NCBI GenBank assembly: GCA_021397835.1
Contig: JAJFZO010000256.1
Coordinates: 3,704,501-3,768,500, forward strand
DNA: 64,000 bases
Reading direction: 5' to 3'
Source: Moringa oleifera
Lineage: Eukaryota; Streptophyta; Magnoliopsida; Brassicales; Moringaceae
The notes beneath the pieces were generated by a model that did no database searches, was not told the origin of the DNA, and was given only the letters and a program-made list of their open reading frames with translations. Positions 13,273 through 24,120 of the stretch are shown one piece after another (within the stretch, counting starts at the first letter, position 1; every line of letters begins with the position of its first letter). Made by a program: the position numbers and the translations under genes.

Positions 13273-14629
13273 CTAGTGAATCAACCACAGAAGAGCCCAT
13301 CCCAAGACCAAGCTGCCACCCATCCACCACACCTTCTCTGCTCCACTCTGCTCAACAAAAATCCACCCATTAATCCGTCAAATTAACAAAAACCCGTGAA
13401 TTAATTCGTCAAATTAACAATAATACGTCAATTAATTTGTTAAATTATTTAGTTTAATGTCTATAAAACCAAGATCATGGTGCTCGTCAGCTTTTAACGA
13501 GCACAGTTCTGACCCAAATGCATGGCGTTGCCTTGTTGGCTGCGAAATTGTTGGGATTCTGTGTCTCGTGCTTCACCAACCGTTAAAAGACTGAGTGCGT
13601 TTATACAAGCGCGGTTCGACGCTTTGGACAACGATTATCCTCGATGGTTCTCGTAGTTTCCCAGGCTACGGTCCAAGGCTAAGCAGTCTGCGGTTACCGC
13701 CAATCACGAGAGCTATGTAAGTGGGGATCAGACGCAATATACTGATTTTCCCAAACACACGTGGAGGAAGACTATTGGTTCTTCGGAAGAATGGAGTCCT
13801 AAATCTCGATCTGCCTGTAGGGCAGCTTAGGCACACAAAGAAGGCAATGGAATATACCGAACATAACTACCCAGTTCATGTTACAACATCCCAGTGCAGT
13901 TTTGCGACAATGTACCTACCCTTAAACCTCGAGCCCACCTACGAGAGACCTACCAAATGAGAGCTTATGCCAAAACCCCACAGGCATTGTGCGTAGTACT
14001 CTATCATGTAAAGCCATCGGCAAGGTCGTATTAGAGGGAAGCGTTACCTGATCGGTCTGTCCTGATGGACCAGGGGAGATGGACTCAAGACTGGGTCCGG
14101 GAGCCATGGTTGACGGAGCTGGAGGGCTTGAGGCAGGAGATGATGTGGGAGCCTTCACCTTCTTCTTACTAGGAGCAGGAGCGGGGACCTGAGCCGGTGG
14201 AGCCGCCAATGGAGCAGGTGGAGTCACTGCTGGAGGTGGGGTGGCTGGCGGGGGAGAAGTAGGAGGAGGAGTGGCCGGTGGAGGAGAAGCTGGGGGAGGA
14301 GAGGCTGGTGGAGGAGATGCAGGGGGAGGAGAAGCTGGTGGTGGCGATGCAGGAGGTGGAGTGCTCACCGGAGGAGGAGAGGAAACTGGTGGTGGAGTCG
14401 TTGGAGGTGGTGAAGTTGTTACAGGTGGAGGAGCTGCAGTGGGAGGTGGAGTAGCTGCTGGAGGTGGAGTGGTGGTTGGCGGGGCGGTAGTTGCAGGAGG
14501 TGGCGATGAGGTTGGGGTCGTTGGAGTAGGAGGGGCAGGCGTCGTTGTCGGAGAGGTCGCCGGAGACTGGGCTCCGACGCTGGCGATCATAACCATGCAG
14601 ACAAGTGACAAAACTGCTACACGATTCAT
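13273..14629 (-). CDS. Classical lysine-rich arabinogalactan protein, GPI-anchored, 218 aa
   Basis: Secreted proteoglycan core protein of the cell surface, resembling Arabidopsis AGP17/18. Exon 1 is 14629-14048 and exon 2 is 13347-13273, with a 700-bp phase-0 intron (donor GTAACG, acceptor GAGCAG). The start is set at the second in-frame ATG (14629) because MNRVAVLSLVCMVM matches the family's signal peptide; an in-frame ATG at 14650 would add seven residues. After cleavage near residue 20 (GA/QSP) the mature protein is Pro/Ala/Ser/Thr-rich, with five ASPPP repeats, suited to prolyl hydroxylation and O-glycosylation. A short basic block SKKKVKAP (about 154-161) defines the lysine-rich subclass. 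Exon 2 encodes only 24 residues, starting SGAEK and followed by a hydrophobic tail rich in W, L and G. This is a typical GPI-anchor signal with a likely omega site at or near the Ser-Gly-Ala. Reading through the donor gives a false tail lacking the anchor. Confidence 0.9.
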
Positions 14630-14689
14630 AGCTGCGTTTCTGGTGCGCACTCAGCTCACTGCTTAACGTGTGCCCTCTGGCGTGAGTAT

Positions 14690-15540
14690 GGGATGTGGAA
14701 GTTTGGGGAGTGAACTAGAATATAAATAGAGGCGCCATTGCGCCAAGGCCCTCGCTCCTCAAGATCCAAAACGACAGTGAAGAGTTAGCGTTGTGGAATC
14801 GGAGTGGAGGGGCCTAGGAAGAGGCGGGTACCAAACCAGATCTGTGACGTCGAAATGCTGAGTCCACCTCAGCACGTCATTGGTTATCAGTGAGATCAGA
14901 GCTCCACGTAACCGTGTCCTGATTGGTGCGGTGCTACGTGGTGCACTGTAACATATCAATTAGATCTTTTTATCTATTTATTATTTAGTTCTTCACTAAA
15001 AATTATAATTTTGATATGATTTTCCCCACCAGTAAATTGCAACCAACTGACGGAAAAAAAAAAAAAACAGAAAAGGACAACATTGTGGGGCCCGCGGTGG
15101 GCTACGTGATTTCGTCCGAAAATGATTAAACATGATTTCTGCTTGCTTTTATTTAAAGCTTTAATTGATCAGTAAGTCACATTAATTTAAAAAATTAAGT
15201 TGGTTATGTAAGTTATTTCGTATTACTAAAATATATTTTATAAATTATTAAGTCTGAAAACTGATAAACCAAATTATGACTTCCGTTCACAAGTGCACGG
15301 ACTCGAAGCGGGCGGGCTGTGTGTGAGGTGGCACGAAGTGATTGGTTGGGTGGCTTGAACAAAATGGTTGCTAGGAGCAGAGAACACCTAACAGCCCATA
15401 GTACAAATGATGGGGGAACGACTTGTTGATAAGGAAAGCCAATAGCGGAATGAGTTCCAGCCATGTAATTGGTCCACAAGGGAAAATGATTAACTGGGTT
15501 GACGTGTCTTTGTCAAATTGGTTACAACGAGGAAAGGTGA
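14690..15540. promoter_or_regulatory. Promoter region of the arabinogalactan protein gene
   Basis: A TATA-like element (TATAAATA on the plus strand, TATTTATA on the gene's strand) lies at 14721-14728, about 95 bases from the chosen start codon. Within 14845-14939 there are four ACGT cores (TGACGTCG, GCACGTCA, CCACGTAA, CTACGTGG), which are typical bZIP-binding contexts. A perfect inverted repeat GCTGAG/CTCAGC sits at 14857-14873. Several CCAAT/ATTGG motifs occur between 14878 and 15525. The region is clearly less AT-rich than its surroundings. Regulatory roles are inferred from motif resemblance only. Confidence 0.45.
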
Positions 15541-17320
15541 TATAGTGGAGACAGAACAGAAGAGACTTAACTTATAAACCAACCTTACTATTGTTTGAAA
15601 TTAACCCATTTTAATTTTACCATCATTAGTTGGTTCAATTTAATTTTACTGTACCAGTCTTTTTATTTTTATTTTTTAATATTAAAAATTAACCAAAAAA
15701 TTTATTGGTCGCATCATTTTTTCCCAAAATCACATCATAATCACAAATAAATTTTTAGAATTACACTTTATGAGATGTATTATTTATTTTAATTATAATA
15801 ATAAAATTTTATTTTCCTGAATAATATATCGTCAAAAAATATATTATGAAATATGATCTGTTTTAAATCATACTGATTTGATAAAATTATATTCAATAAA
15901 AAATTGAAAATCAAACTTAATTTTGACATCATCAGTTAAAGATCTTTTGTTAATCTCAACTCATGTTAAATTTTTTGATATGAACTTTTAATAATATTTT
16001 AATAATTTATAATAATAATAATAATATATAAATAAAAAATTAATTATTAATACATTTAATTTTTTTAAAAAAATTAATATAATTTAAATCAATTAAAAAA
16101 ATATTTTCGGCAAAGCTGAGATTGGTTGGGACACATGCTCTGGAAACAGCTCAGACCCTCTCAATATCAGCGGGCGTAGAGCAGAAGGGATGTGAGGAGG
16201 GTGGCCACGGTGGTTGCGCCATCATGTCTCTTATAATCAGGTACGACTGCGACATGTTAGCGTCCATGCACTGGCCCACTGGTATCTTTACACGTCGCCG
16301 TAAGGGCACCTCATTGGGTTTCAATTAATTGGGCTGACTTTTTATCGGCCTCTTTTCGTCTTGCCCTTTTTCAACTGCCAAGCACGTGGACTTCCCTTCT
16401 TAGCAAAGACAATGAAGAGGGCAGTGAGGTAAAAACTGCGAACTCTCTGCCTTGGTGGAAATGATTGTTTAATATTTCAAAAAACCAATGAAGCTAATTG
16501 ACCTTTTGGCTTCCCCTTGACACTATCGTTACTTGAAAGTCAACAGGACCACTGACATATATTAAATTTAGTGATATATTTTTAAAATACTTTAAAATAA
16601 ATATAAAAAATTAAATTGTAGTATTTTTAATTTAATAATATTTTAATTTTATCTAAATCAAAGTATTAATTTAAATATAAATAAAAATTTTGATAATATT
16701 TTTATTATTAAAATATTTTTAAAATTATTTATATAAATCATACACTCTATTTCATTTATTTCGAGTAAATTTCTTTAACATAAACAGTTTTTTACTCGTG
16801 AATTATATTTTTTATTGATTTTTTCAAAAATTTGTGTATAGAATAAAAAAATATTTTCATTATTAAATTTATTTTGGAAATTGATGATAGCTTAATTGGT
16901 TTATAAGATCTTAAAATTTTTAATATGATTTAAATTAAATTAAATTAAAATGTTAAATACAGAATTGATCTAACTGATATATAAAATATAAAAATAAAAA
17001 TTAGATATACTTACCTTTATATTTAAAATTTTAAAATTACATAATTTTGACCTAATACAGTGAACAACTTTACAAGAAATTGGGGCTTTCCTTGGTCCCT
17101 ACACTTTTAACATCTAAGCAAAACTTTCTCCTTTTCATTTTTCTTCATTGCCTTTCTAGGTAACTCTGTCTCCAACACTTTGCGTACGGAATCCTAACCC
17201 AATTTGGTTAACTAAAAAAATAATAATAAAATGCTAGCTCCCATATTATAGTTTTTTCTCTAATTTATTATTTTAATAAAAATAAACATTATAATTTGTT
17301 TTTTATTAATACATAAATTG
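15541..17320. other. Intergenic DNA between the AGP and SWIB genes
   Basis: Mostly AT-rich without genes. An island of about 350 bases (16105-16470) is much richer in GC and open on both strands, but I recognise no protein in it. The remainder shows no feature. Confidence 0.5.
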
Positions 17321-17700
17321 GGTTCCACAGCTAGCAAGGGTATTACGGTATTTTAAACTGTAGGTTCATAATAAAGTTTTCAAGGCACATATGAAATTTG
17401 AGATGAAATGCCAAGTGTTATTATTCTTATAATTTAAAAAAATAAATAAGCTGGGTTTGGACCTGTAGAATGCAAGGGTATTGTAGTAATTGATGTGGCT
17501 CATAGAAAATTAGACTTGAGCCTGGGCCTGGGCCTGCTGAGTGTAAGGGTATCATTGTAATTAAAAAGGTTTTTATAATTTGGGCATATATTCGAAGCCC
17601 ATAATCTGGGCCTGGGCCGATAAAATGCAGGGGTAGTATAGGTAATTCAATGTTCATGGAAAGATCACAGCGTCAGACATGAAGGCGGGATCCTCTATTA
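17320..17700 (+). promoter_or_regulatory. SWIB gene promoter with degenerate repeated units and site II elements
   Basis: Three well-matched units and one weaker one repeat the pattern (GGGCCTG) ... ATGCAAGGGTAT ... GTAATT, at about 17455-17500, 17519-17562 and 17608-17647, with the weaker copy at about 17320-17356. Two units carry doubled TGGGCC site II motifs (17520-17535 and 17606-17618). Site II elements are known binding sites for TCP factors in promoters of organelle and ribosomal protein genes, which suits the SWIB gene 200-500 bases downstream. The sequence ACCCCTAT near 17740 resembles a telo-box but is not exact. Confidence 0.5.
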
Positions 17701-17840
17701 AAAAAAATGGAAAACATTCCATTGCCTCATACGCTAAAACCCCTATCTCTTCCCACCCTGCAGCAAAAATATCGTAAGGGGATAACACAAAGCCCTCTCT
17801 CCGACAGAGTAGCTAACAGAGCTCTCAAGGAAGCAGAAAA

Positions 17841-20395
17841 ATGGCGGTCTCTTCTGGGATTTTCTCTTCCTTCTTTTGCGTTGAAATGACCCCGTTTGTG
17901 GCTAAGTCTGCCCCTTCCTCACTCCGTCTTTACCCTCTACCATCTGGGGTTCCTGCTAACCTCCGCATGGCGCGCACGGTGACATACGCGACGGCGTCGA
18001 AGCCCGCTACTGGAAAGCGGGAGCCGAGAGGCATCATGAAGCCGCGCCGTGTCTCTCCTGAAATGCAGGCTCTTGTGGGTGTTCCTGAGATACCTCGTAC
18101 CCAGGCTCTCAAGGAGATTTGGGCCTATATCAAGGAACACAATCTTCAGGTGCGTATCTCTCTTCAATGTTGTCTTTCTTTCTTCTTTTAAATCGTTATA
18201 CTTGTACAAAATCTTTGATGTTTGAGTTTTTATGTTAGGATATTCGTACTGCTCTTGAGTTTGTTGCAAGAAATGGGTTTGGCTATTTGACTGGGTTCCT
18301 ATGCTGATAGGTGCTTTATGTTTGAAATTATGGGAGTTTTTCCTAAGGCTTGTACCTCTGCGGACAAGGTCGTTTTGGGATAGATGCAACTGCTGGTTCT
18401 ACGGGCCTTTTAGGCTTTTGTGCTTGGATAAGGTTTTTCTGTATGGTAAATGTAGGGTTTTTAAAGAAATGGGTCTGGCTCTTTTGTGCTATGAGGGATT
18501 TATGTGTTGTTTGATCAATTATGCGCTGGGATATGTGCAAAATTTTATGTTGTATAACCTTTGAGTTAAAGGTAGTCTAAGTTGGTAACATAAATAGTCA
18601 CTGTTGGTATCTTTCCCCTTGGGGGGTTGGGGTGGGGCTTATTGGCTTTAATGTTTTGATAAGTTCTGCTGTTATAAGCTAATAAAGTTTCTGAAGCCCT
18701 GGCTCAAAAAGGTTTCTGAAGCCCTAATAGTTGGTTCCTTTTGGTTCATTGATTTGGAATAACTTTAGGTGTTTCTGTTTTTATTCACTTTGGGTCATGT
18801 GTGGTATAAATAAGATGTAGCTTTTCTCCTAATTTCAGAATTGGTTCAGTTCTATAGATGAACTGATATTTTTTTTTCTCTTTTTTCTTTTGGATTGTCT
18901 GGAATTTTTTTTTTTTTTTTGGGGGGGGGGGGGTTTTTATTTACCATCAAACTTCGAGTTTTTGAGCTGATACCAATAATAATTGTTTGAACTGAGTTTT
19001 CAAACTTCGAGTTTTGAAGGTGCTGTTTTGAGTATGATTGTATACTGCTGTCTTGATCTTCATGCACTGTGGGTTTCGTGATAATGGCAGTTGAGTTTTT
19101 TGCCTTCTAACTGGCTGGCCTTTTATCAAGATAAGATTTTGTAGTCTGAATTCTTTGCTTGTTGGTTTTTATAGCAGAAGTGATTATTCTGTTTCAGTTG
19201 GCTGTTAGATAAACTTATTTGTTTTCAGTGATAGTATTTGGTTTTTTTGATAATTGAGTTATATTGGTTTTAAGGTACTTGCATTGGTTTTAATATCTGA
19301 GAAGTTCTTATTGGTTTTATGTTGGTTTTGTTTTTACTGACATGGATTTGGTTCGTTTATCTCTGTTTTTTTCCCTGACTAAACTGTTTGTATATTTAAG
19401 TCCAGTTGACAATATTGAGAGAAGAAATGTTGCATGGACGTGAACTGTTTTGGAGTTGATTTCACCTTGATTGATGTTATTCTGCTATGCATTTCAACTA
19501 GTTATGTTCTATGAGATGCTGCTATACTTGTCTATGGCTGAATAGTGGATAGGAAGAACCTTGTGCTCTTGATGGTTGCACAAGCTGTTTTAGTCAGTTA
19601 CTGTTTGTGTTTCTGGTACCTAATAAGCTTTAGTTGGAAGCTTTCAGCTCTAATATCCTTTTCTATGTTGCAACTGCTTTCATATTTATGCATATGTAGA
19701 TTCTTACATACATTCACATGTATGAATATATATATATTCAGAGATATATTTTTGTTGTGGCTGTCAAGGCAGGTAGGAATGTATAAAGAGATACTTGTGT
19801 GCAAACAAAACTGACTTAAAGATCTTATATCTTTGTTTGAATTTAGTTTGAATGTCCCAATTCATTTTGAAAGAAACCCTTTTACTCTTTGCATGATGAA
19901 ATTGAAATATTTCATGGACGTATAGAACACTTGCCTAAGGAGCTGAAGGGGATAACTTGAGTCTTTTGAGGTTCCAGTTTAAAGTTGTTTTCAGTATTTG
20001 ATTGAGTAGAAGAAATCAGTTGAGTTCAGGAAATGCTTCTTTGTTATTTTAGCTTGGGAAACAACTTCATGTAAGTGTTGTGTCAAGGGTATGTGTTTTC
20101 TGGTGATGCCTCATTTCTTGTTCCTTTGATTTTCCTTGCTGTTCCTGATGTTCTGGTTCGCTGCAAGTAAGAGCTTTTGAAATTGGTATCATCATTCAAT
20201 GCATAATATTTACCTGTGCACTGTTTTTATGTTACTACTAGCTTGGAATTGATCTACACTTTTCTTGCCACTTTTTAGGACCCTGAAAACAAAAAGGTCA
20301 TAATTTGCGACGAGAAGCTAAAAAAGATTTTTGGTGGCAAAGACCGGGTTGGATTTCTTGAGATTGCTGGGTTGATTACTCCGCACTTTCTTTGA
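17841..20395 (+). CDS. SWIB/MDM2-domain protein, probably plastid or mitochondrial, 141 aa
   Basis: Small one-domain SWIB protein. In plants such proteins are often nucleoid-associated in plastids or mitochondria, while related domains occur in chromatin remodelling complexes. Exon 1 is 17841-18149 and exon 2 is 20279-20395, joined in phase 0 across a 2.1-kb intron (CAG/GTGCGT to TTTTTAG/GAC). Residues 1 to about 50 are rich in Ser, Ala and Arg with few acidic residues, like a transit peptide. The SWIB fold follows from about residue 60: KPRRVSPEMQALVGVPEIPR, then LKEIWAYIKEHNLQ across the junction, then KKVIICDEKLKKIFGG and the C-terminal VGFLEIAGLITPHFL. Length agrees with the short plant SWIB proteins I recall (about 141-144 aa). 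Alternative targeting to the nucleus cannot be excluded. Confidence 0.92.
18905..18933. repeat. T16-G13 homopolymer junction in the SWIB intron
   Basis: A run of 16 T is directly followed by a run of 13 G. It lies deep inside the SWIB intron and has no coding consequence. Long G runs like this are prone to polymerase slippage, so the exact length may be unreliable. Confidence 0.85.
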
Positions 20396-21642
20396 TGAAT
20401 TTCAAGAGAATTGCTTAGGATCTGTGATTAATATTTTGTCCATGATGGCTGTCTTTTTGTTGATGATGGTAATGGAAAATCATGACTGCTGCTTTCTGCA
20501 TTTAGCACCGTTCTTAAGTTTTACTGGCATACGGAGTAGATGGTAGGAGTTTTGCTTCAGGATCTTTTTTGTAACTCTTTCATGCAGTATTATCAGTGTC
20601 TTCAACTTAAATGCAAGTTCATCTATAAACTTTGTGGTAGAATTGTCTATATGTGGCTTCCAACTCCAAATTTATTTTCTGTGGGAGTTCATTAGCATGC
20701 TCTAGGGCAAGCTCATGATACCTGGTCAGCTCTGCAATAAGAGCAAAGGATCTTCCCAGCCATAGCTTTTCTATTAGAGCTGATTTGTTTCATTACCCTG
20801 CTGAATTGAAGTTCTCTAATGTCTGTAAACAGATGTAATTTAATTCTCTGCAAATTCATTCATCAGCAGAGTTTCCACAGAATTGGAGTCATGTTGTAAA
20901 GTTCTGACTGTTTGAATTGGTAAGTCGCAGAATGATATCTGCCTGCTCTTTTCAATTGGGTCTGAGTATCTTATGCTGCCATGGCACTTGGCCTGTTGAT
21001 GGGGAACAGAACTCAGAGGTGACCTTTTATCACAACTAAAAATCAATATAAATGAGAAAGAAAAATGAGTTGCAGAGGTGGAACCAGAAAACCTGTTATC
21101 CAAATAATTGCTGGCTAAAGGACAGTTTGGAACTTTTCAATGATCACATTTTCCTGGAAATGAAATCAGGCCATGTCTATGAATTATTTCGTACCATAAT
21201 GTGAACAGGATTGACACCAATTACAATATAACAGGAAATGATAAGATTACGGTTTTGGTTTTTTAGATTTTTAACCTATCTATTGTGTTGAAATTACAAA
21301 GAAATATGATACATGATAATTAAATAAAATGAAATAATATAAATTATTGTTATTAAAACATCAAATAAATCAAAATAATAGAAGATCTTATCTGAAAATT
21401 AGCTATATGAACATAGGTTAACTGATGAGATAGCATAGTTTATTTGCTCAATAGAGGCAGCAGTGCCACCACGTCAATGGCAGAAGGAGGCCCAAGCCTC
21501 TCCCAAATATCTTCTTTGTATCTTTGTCCCTCCCGAAATGGGTGAATTTGTCTCACGGACGCCACATTCTACAAGCAAGTAAACTAACTCCCCAAGCCAA
21601 CAAAAACCCACCTTCTCCCTCCCTCTCTCTCACTCTCCCCAA
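20396..21642. other. SWIB 3' region and upstream region of the PPR gene
   Basis: Roughly the first 200-500 bases are likely the SWIB 3' UTR. Then comes AT-rich spacer (21240-21420) and a compact PPR leader ending in a CT-rich tract at 21610-21640 just before the start codon. No other gene is seen. Confidence 0.5.
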
Positions 21643-24120
21643 ATGGCAGAGAAGCTAGCTCTTCCTCTTCTTCTCCCAAACCCACCTCCTTCTAAGCTCC
21701 TATTCCCTAGCCAAATACACAACCAACAGCACCTGCAGCACCAACTACTGCCAATACCCACCTCACCACCACCCCAGCAACCTGTAACTCCGCTTCTCCA
21801 TGACATCTTTCTTTGCCAAAACCCCAATTCGCAGCAACACATTACCCCACAACCCCGCTTACCCAGAAGGCGAACTAGAATTGGCAGGTCCCGTGACCCG
21901 AACCGCGGCAAGCCCTGGTCTGACAATCACCTTTCTGTTAAAGGTCAGCAGGTTCTCCAATCCTTAATCGAGCCAACTTTTAATTTCAGTGAACTTGATA
22001 TGCTTTTGTATCAGTTGTTTGAACCGTATAAAGATAACCCAGATGCAAAATTGGATTTTTTGTCCATGGAGATAATGGGCATTGTTAAAGCTTTAGGCTT
22101 CTACAAGAAACATGACCTTGCTTTGAGTGTGTTTGATTGGTTTAGGAATCATAAGGATTGCCACTCAGTGTTGAATAATTCGATTTTTGCTGTAATAATT
22201 AGTATGCTAGGAAAAGAAGGCCGTGTCTCAGAGGCTGCAACTTTGCTGCAGAATTTGCATAAGGATGGTTTTGATATTGATGTATATGCTTATACGTCAT
22301 TAATAACCGTATTTGCTAGTAATGGGAGGTATAGAGAGGCCGTGCTTGTCTTTAAGAAGATGGAGGAAGAGGGGTGCAAGCCTACTTTGATAACTTATAA
22401 TGTGATCTTGAATGTACATGGGAAAATGGGCATGCAGTGGAATAAGATTATTGCTCTTGTTGAGGGGATGAAAAAGGCTGGGATTTCACCAGATGCATAT
22501 ACTTATAATACACTTATAAGTTGTTGTCGACGAGGGTCCTTGCATGAAGAAGCAGCTCAGGTCTTTGAGGAAATGAAATTAGCGAGTTTTAATCCGGATA
22601 AGGTTACTTATAATGCCTTACTAGATGTTTATGGGAAATCTCGGAGGCCCAAGGAAGCAATGGAGGTTCTAAAAGAGATGGAAGTTAATGGGTTTTCCCC
22701 AAGCATTGTGACTTATAATTCATTGATATCAGCTTATGCTAGAGATGGTCTATTGGAGGAAGCATTGGAGCTTAAAACTCAGATGGTGGGGAAAGGGATT
22801 TTGCCTGACGTTTTTACATATACCACACTTTTATCAGGGTTTGAGAAGGCTGGGAAGGATGAATCTGCAATGAGGGTTTTTGATGAGATGAGAAGTTCTG
22901 GGTGCAAGCCAAATATCTGTACTTTCAATGCCCTTATTAAGATGCATGGTAATAGGGGAAAGTTCACAGAGATGATGAAGATTTTTGATGAGATCAAGGG
23001 TTGCAATTGTTCTCCAGATATCGTCACTTGGAATACATTACTAGCAGTATTTGGACAAAATGGAATGGATTCGGAAGTGTCAGGTGTGTTTAAGGAGATG
23101 AAGAGGGCAGGGTTTGTACCTGAGAGGGATACTTTCAACAGCCTAATCAGTGCTTATAGTCGCTGTGGCTCTTTCGACCAAGCTATGGCTATTTATAAGA
23201 GGATGCTGGAAGCTGGAGTCATCCCTGACCTTTCCACCTATAATGCTGTTTTGGCAGCATTGGCTCGGGGAGGCCTATGGGAACAGTCTGAGAAAATTCT
23301 TGCTGAAATGAAGGATGGTCGGTGTAAACCCAACGAGCTAACTTACTGTTCTTTGCTTCATGCTTATGCCAATGGCAAGGAGATTGAGAGAATGCATGCT
23401 TTTGCAGAAGAGATATATTCTGGGGTGATTGAACCTCATGCTGTGCTGTTGAAGACTCTTGTTTTAGTTAATAGTAAAAGTGACCTTCTACTGGAAACAG
23501 AGCGTGCTTTTCTCGAGCTGAAGAAAAGGGGATTCTCACCTGACATAACTACTCTAAATGCCATGGTTTCAATTTATGGCAGGAGGCAGATGGTTTTTAA
23601 AACAAATGAGATCTTAAACTTCATGAACGAGAGCGGGTTCACTCCTAGCCTTGCAACCTACAATAGCTTGATGTATATGTACAGTCGCTCTGAAAATTTC
23701 GAAAAGTCAGAAGAAATCTTAAGGGAGATTTTGGCAAAAGGAATCAAACCTGATATAATTTCATACAACACTGTTATCTTTGCATATTGTAGAAATGGTC
23801 GGATGAAAGAGGCTTCACGGATATTCTCAGAGATGAGGGATTCTGGGCTCGTACCAGATGTAATCACCTATAATACCTTTGTTGCAAGTTATGCAGCTGA
23901 CTCGATGTTTGTGGAGGCTATAGATGTTGTGCAGTACATGATCAAGCATGGATGCAGACCAAATCAGAACACATACAACTCCATTGTAGATGGATACTGT
24001 AAGCTCAACCGTCAGGATGAGGCAAGATTGTTTATTGACGGTCTCCGGAAGCTGGATCCGCAGATTCCCAAGGAGGAGGAGTGCAGGTTATTGGACCGTA
24101 TAGCCAGAAAATGGTCATAG
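21643..24120 (+). CDS. P-class pentatricopeptide repeat protein, At5g02860-like, 825 aa
   Basis: Intronless RNA-binding protein of the P-class PPR family, expected to act on organellar transcripts. The N-terminus (MAEKLALPLLLPNPP) and the block RRTRIGRSRDPNRGKPWS closely resemble Arabidopsis At5g02860 as I remember it. The 825-residue length is also nearly that of At5g02860 (about 819). After a roughly 130-residue leader, 35-residue PPR units run almost without interruption to the end. They show the usual signatures such as PDAYTYNTLISCCRRG, PSIVTYNSLISAYARDG, PDVFTYTTLLSGFEKAG and PNQNTYNSIVDGYCK. There is no DYW, E or SMR tail. The start follows a CT-rich leader and agrees with the homologue. 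The basic, Ser/Pro-rich N-terminus suggests plastid import, but this is inferred and no target RNA is known to me. Confidence 0.95.
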   Translation: MAEKLALPLLLPNPPPSKLLFPSQIHNQQHLQHQLLPIPTSPPPQQPVTPLLHDIFLCQNPNSQQHITPQPRLPRRRTRIGRSRDPNRGKPWSDNHLSVKGQQVLQSLIEPTFNFSELDMLLYQLFEPYKDNPDAKLDFLSMEIMGIVKALGFYKKHDLALSVFDWFRNHKDCHSVLNNSIFAVIISMLGKEGRVSEAATLLQNLHKDGFDIDVYAYTSLITVFASNGRYREAVLVFKKMEEEGCKPTLITYNVILNVHGKMGMQWNKIIALVEGMKKAGISPDAYTYNTLISCCRRGSLHEEAAQVFEEMKLASFNPDKVTYNALLDVYGKSRRPKEAMEVLKEMEVNGFSPSIVTYNSLISAYARDGLLEEALELKTQMVGKGILPDVFTYTTLLSGFEKAGKDESAMRVFDEMRSSGCKPNICTFNALIKMHGNRGKFTEMMKIFDEIKGCNCSPDIVTWNTLLAVFGQNGMDSEVSGVFKEMKRAGFVPERDTFNSLISAYSRCGSFDQAMAIYKRMLEAGVIPDLSTYNAVLAALARGGLWEQSEKILAEMKDGRCKPNELTYCSLLHAYANGKEIERMHAFAEEIYSGVIEPHAVLLKTLVLVNSKSDLLLETERAFLELKKRGFSPDITTLNAMVSIYGRRQMVFKTNEILNFMNESGFTPSLATYNSLMYMYSRSENFEKSEEILREILAKGIKPDIISYNTVIFAYCRNGRMKEASRIFSEMRDSGLVPDVITYNTFVASYAADSMFVEAIDVVQYMIKHGCRPNQNTYNSIVDGYCKLNRQDEARLFIDGLRKLDPQIPKEEECRLLDRIARKWS

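Noticed and set aside
14241..14666. 141-codon glycine-rich ORF on the plus strand opposite the arabinogalactan protein
   Set aside because: It is the antisense reading of the Pro-rich repeats (CCN proline codons read as GGN glycine). The minus strand has a signal peptide, lysine block, splice donor and GPI exon; the plus strand has none of these.
22779..23138. 119-codon minus-strand ORF in the PPR gene
   Set aside because: It is an antisense shadow of PPR repeats; the plus strand carries the continuous, conserved frame.
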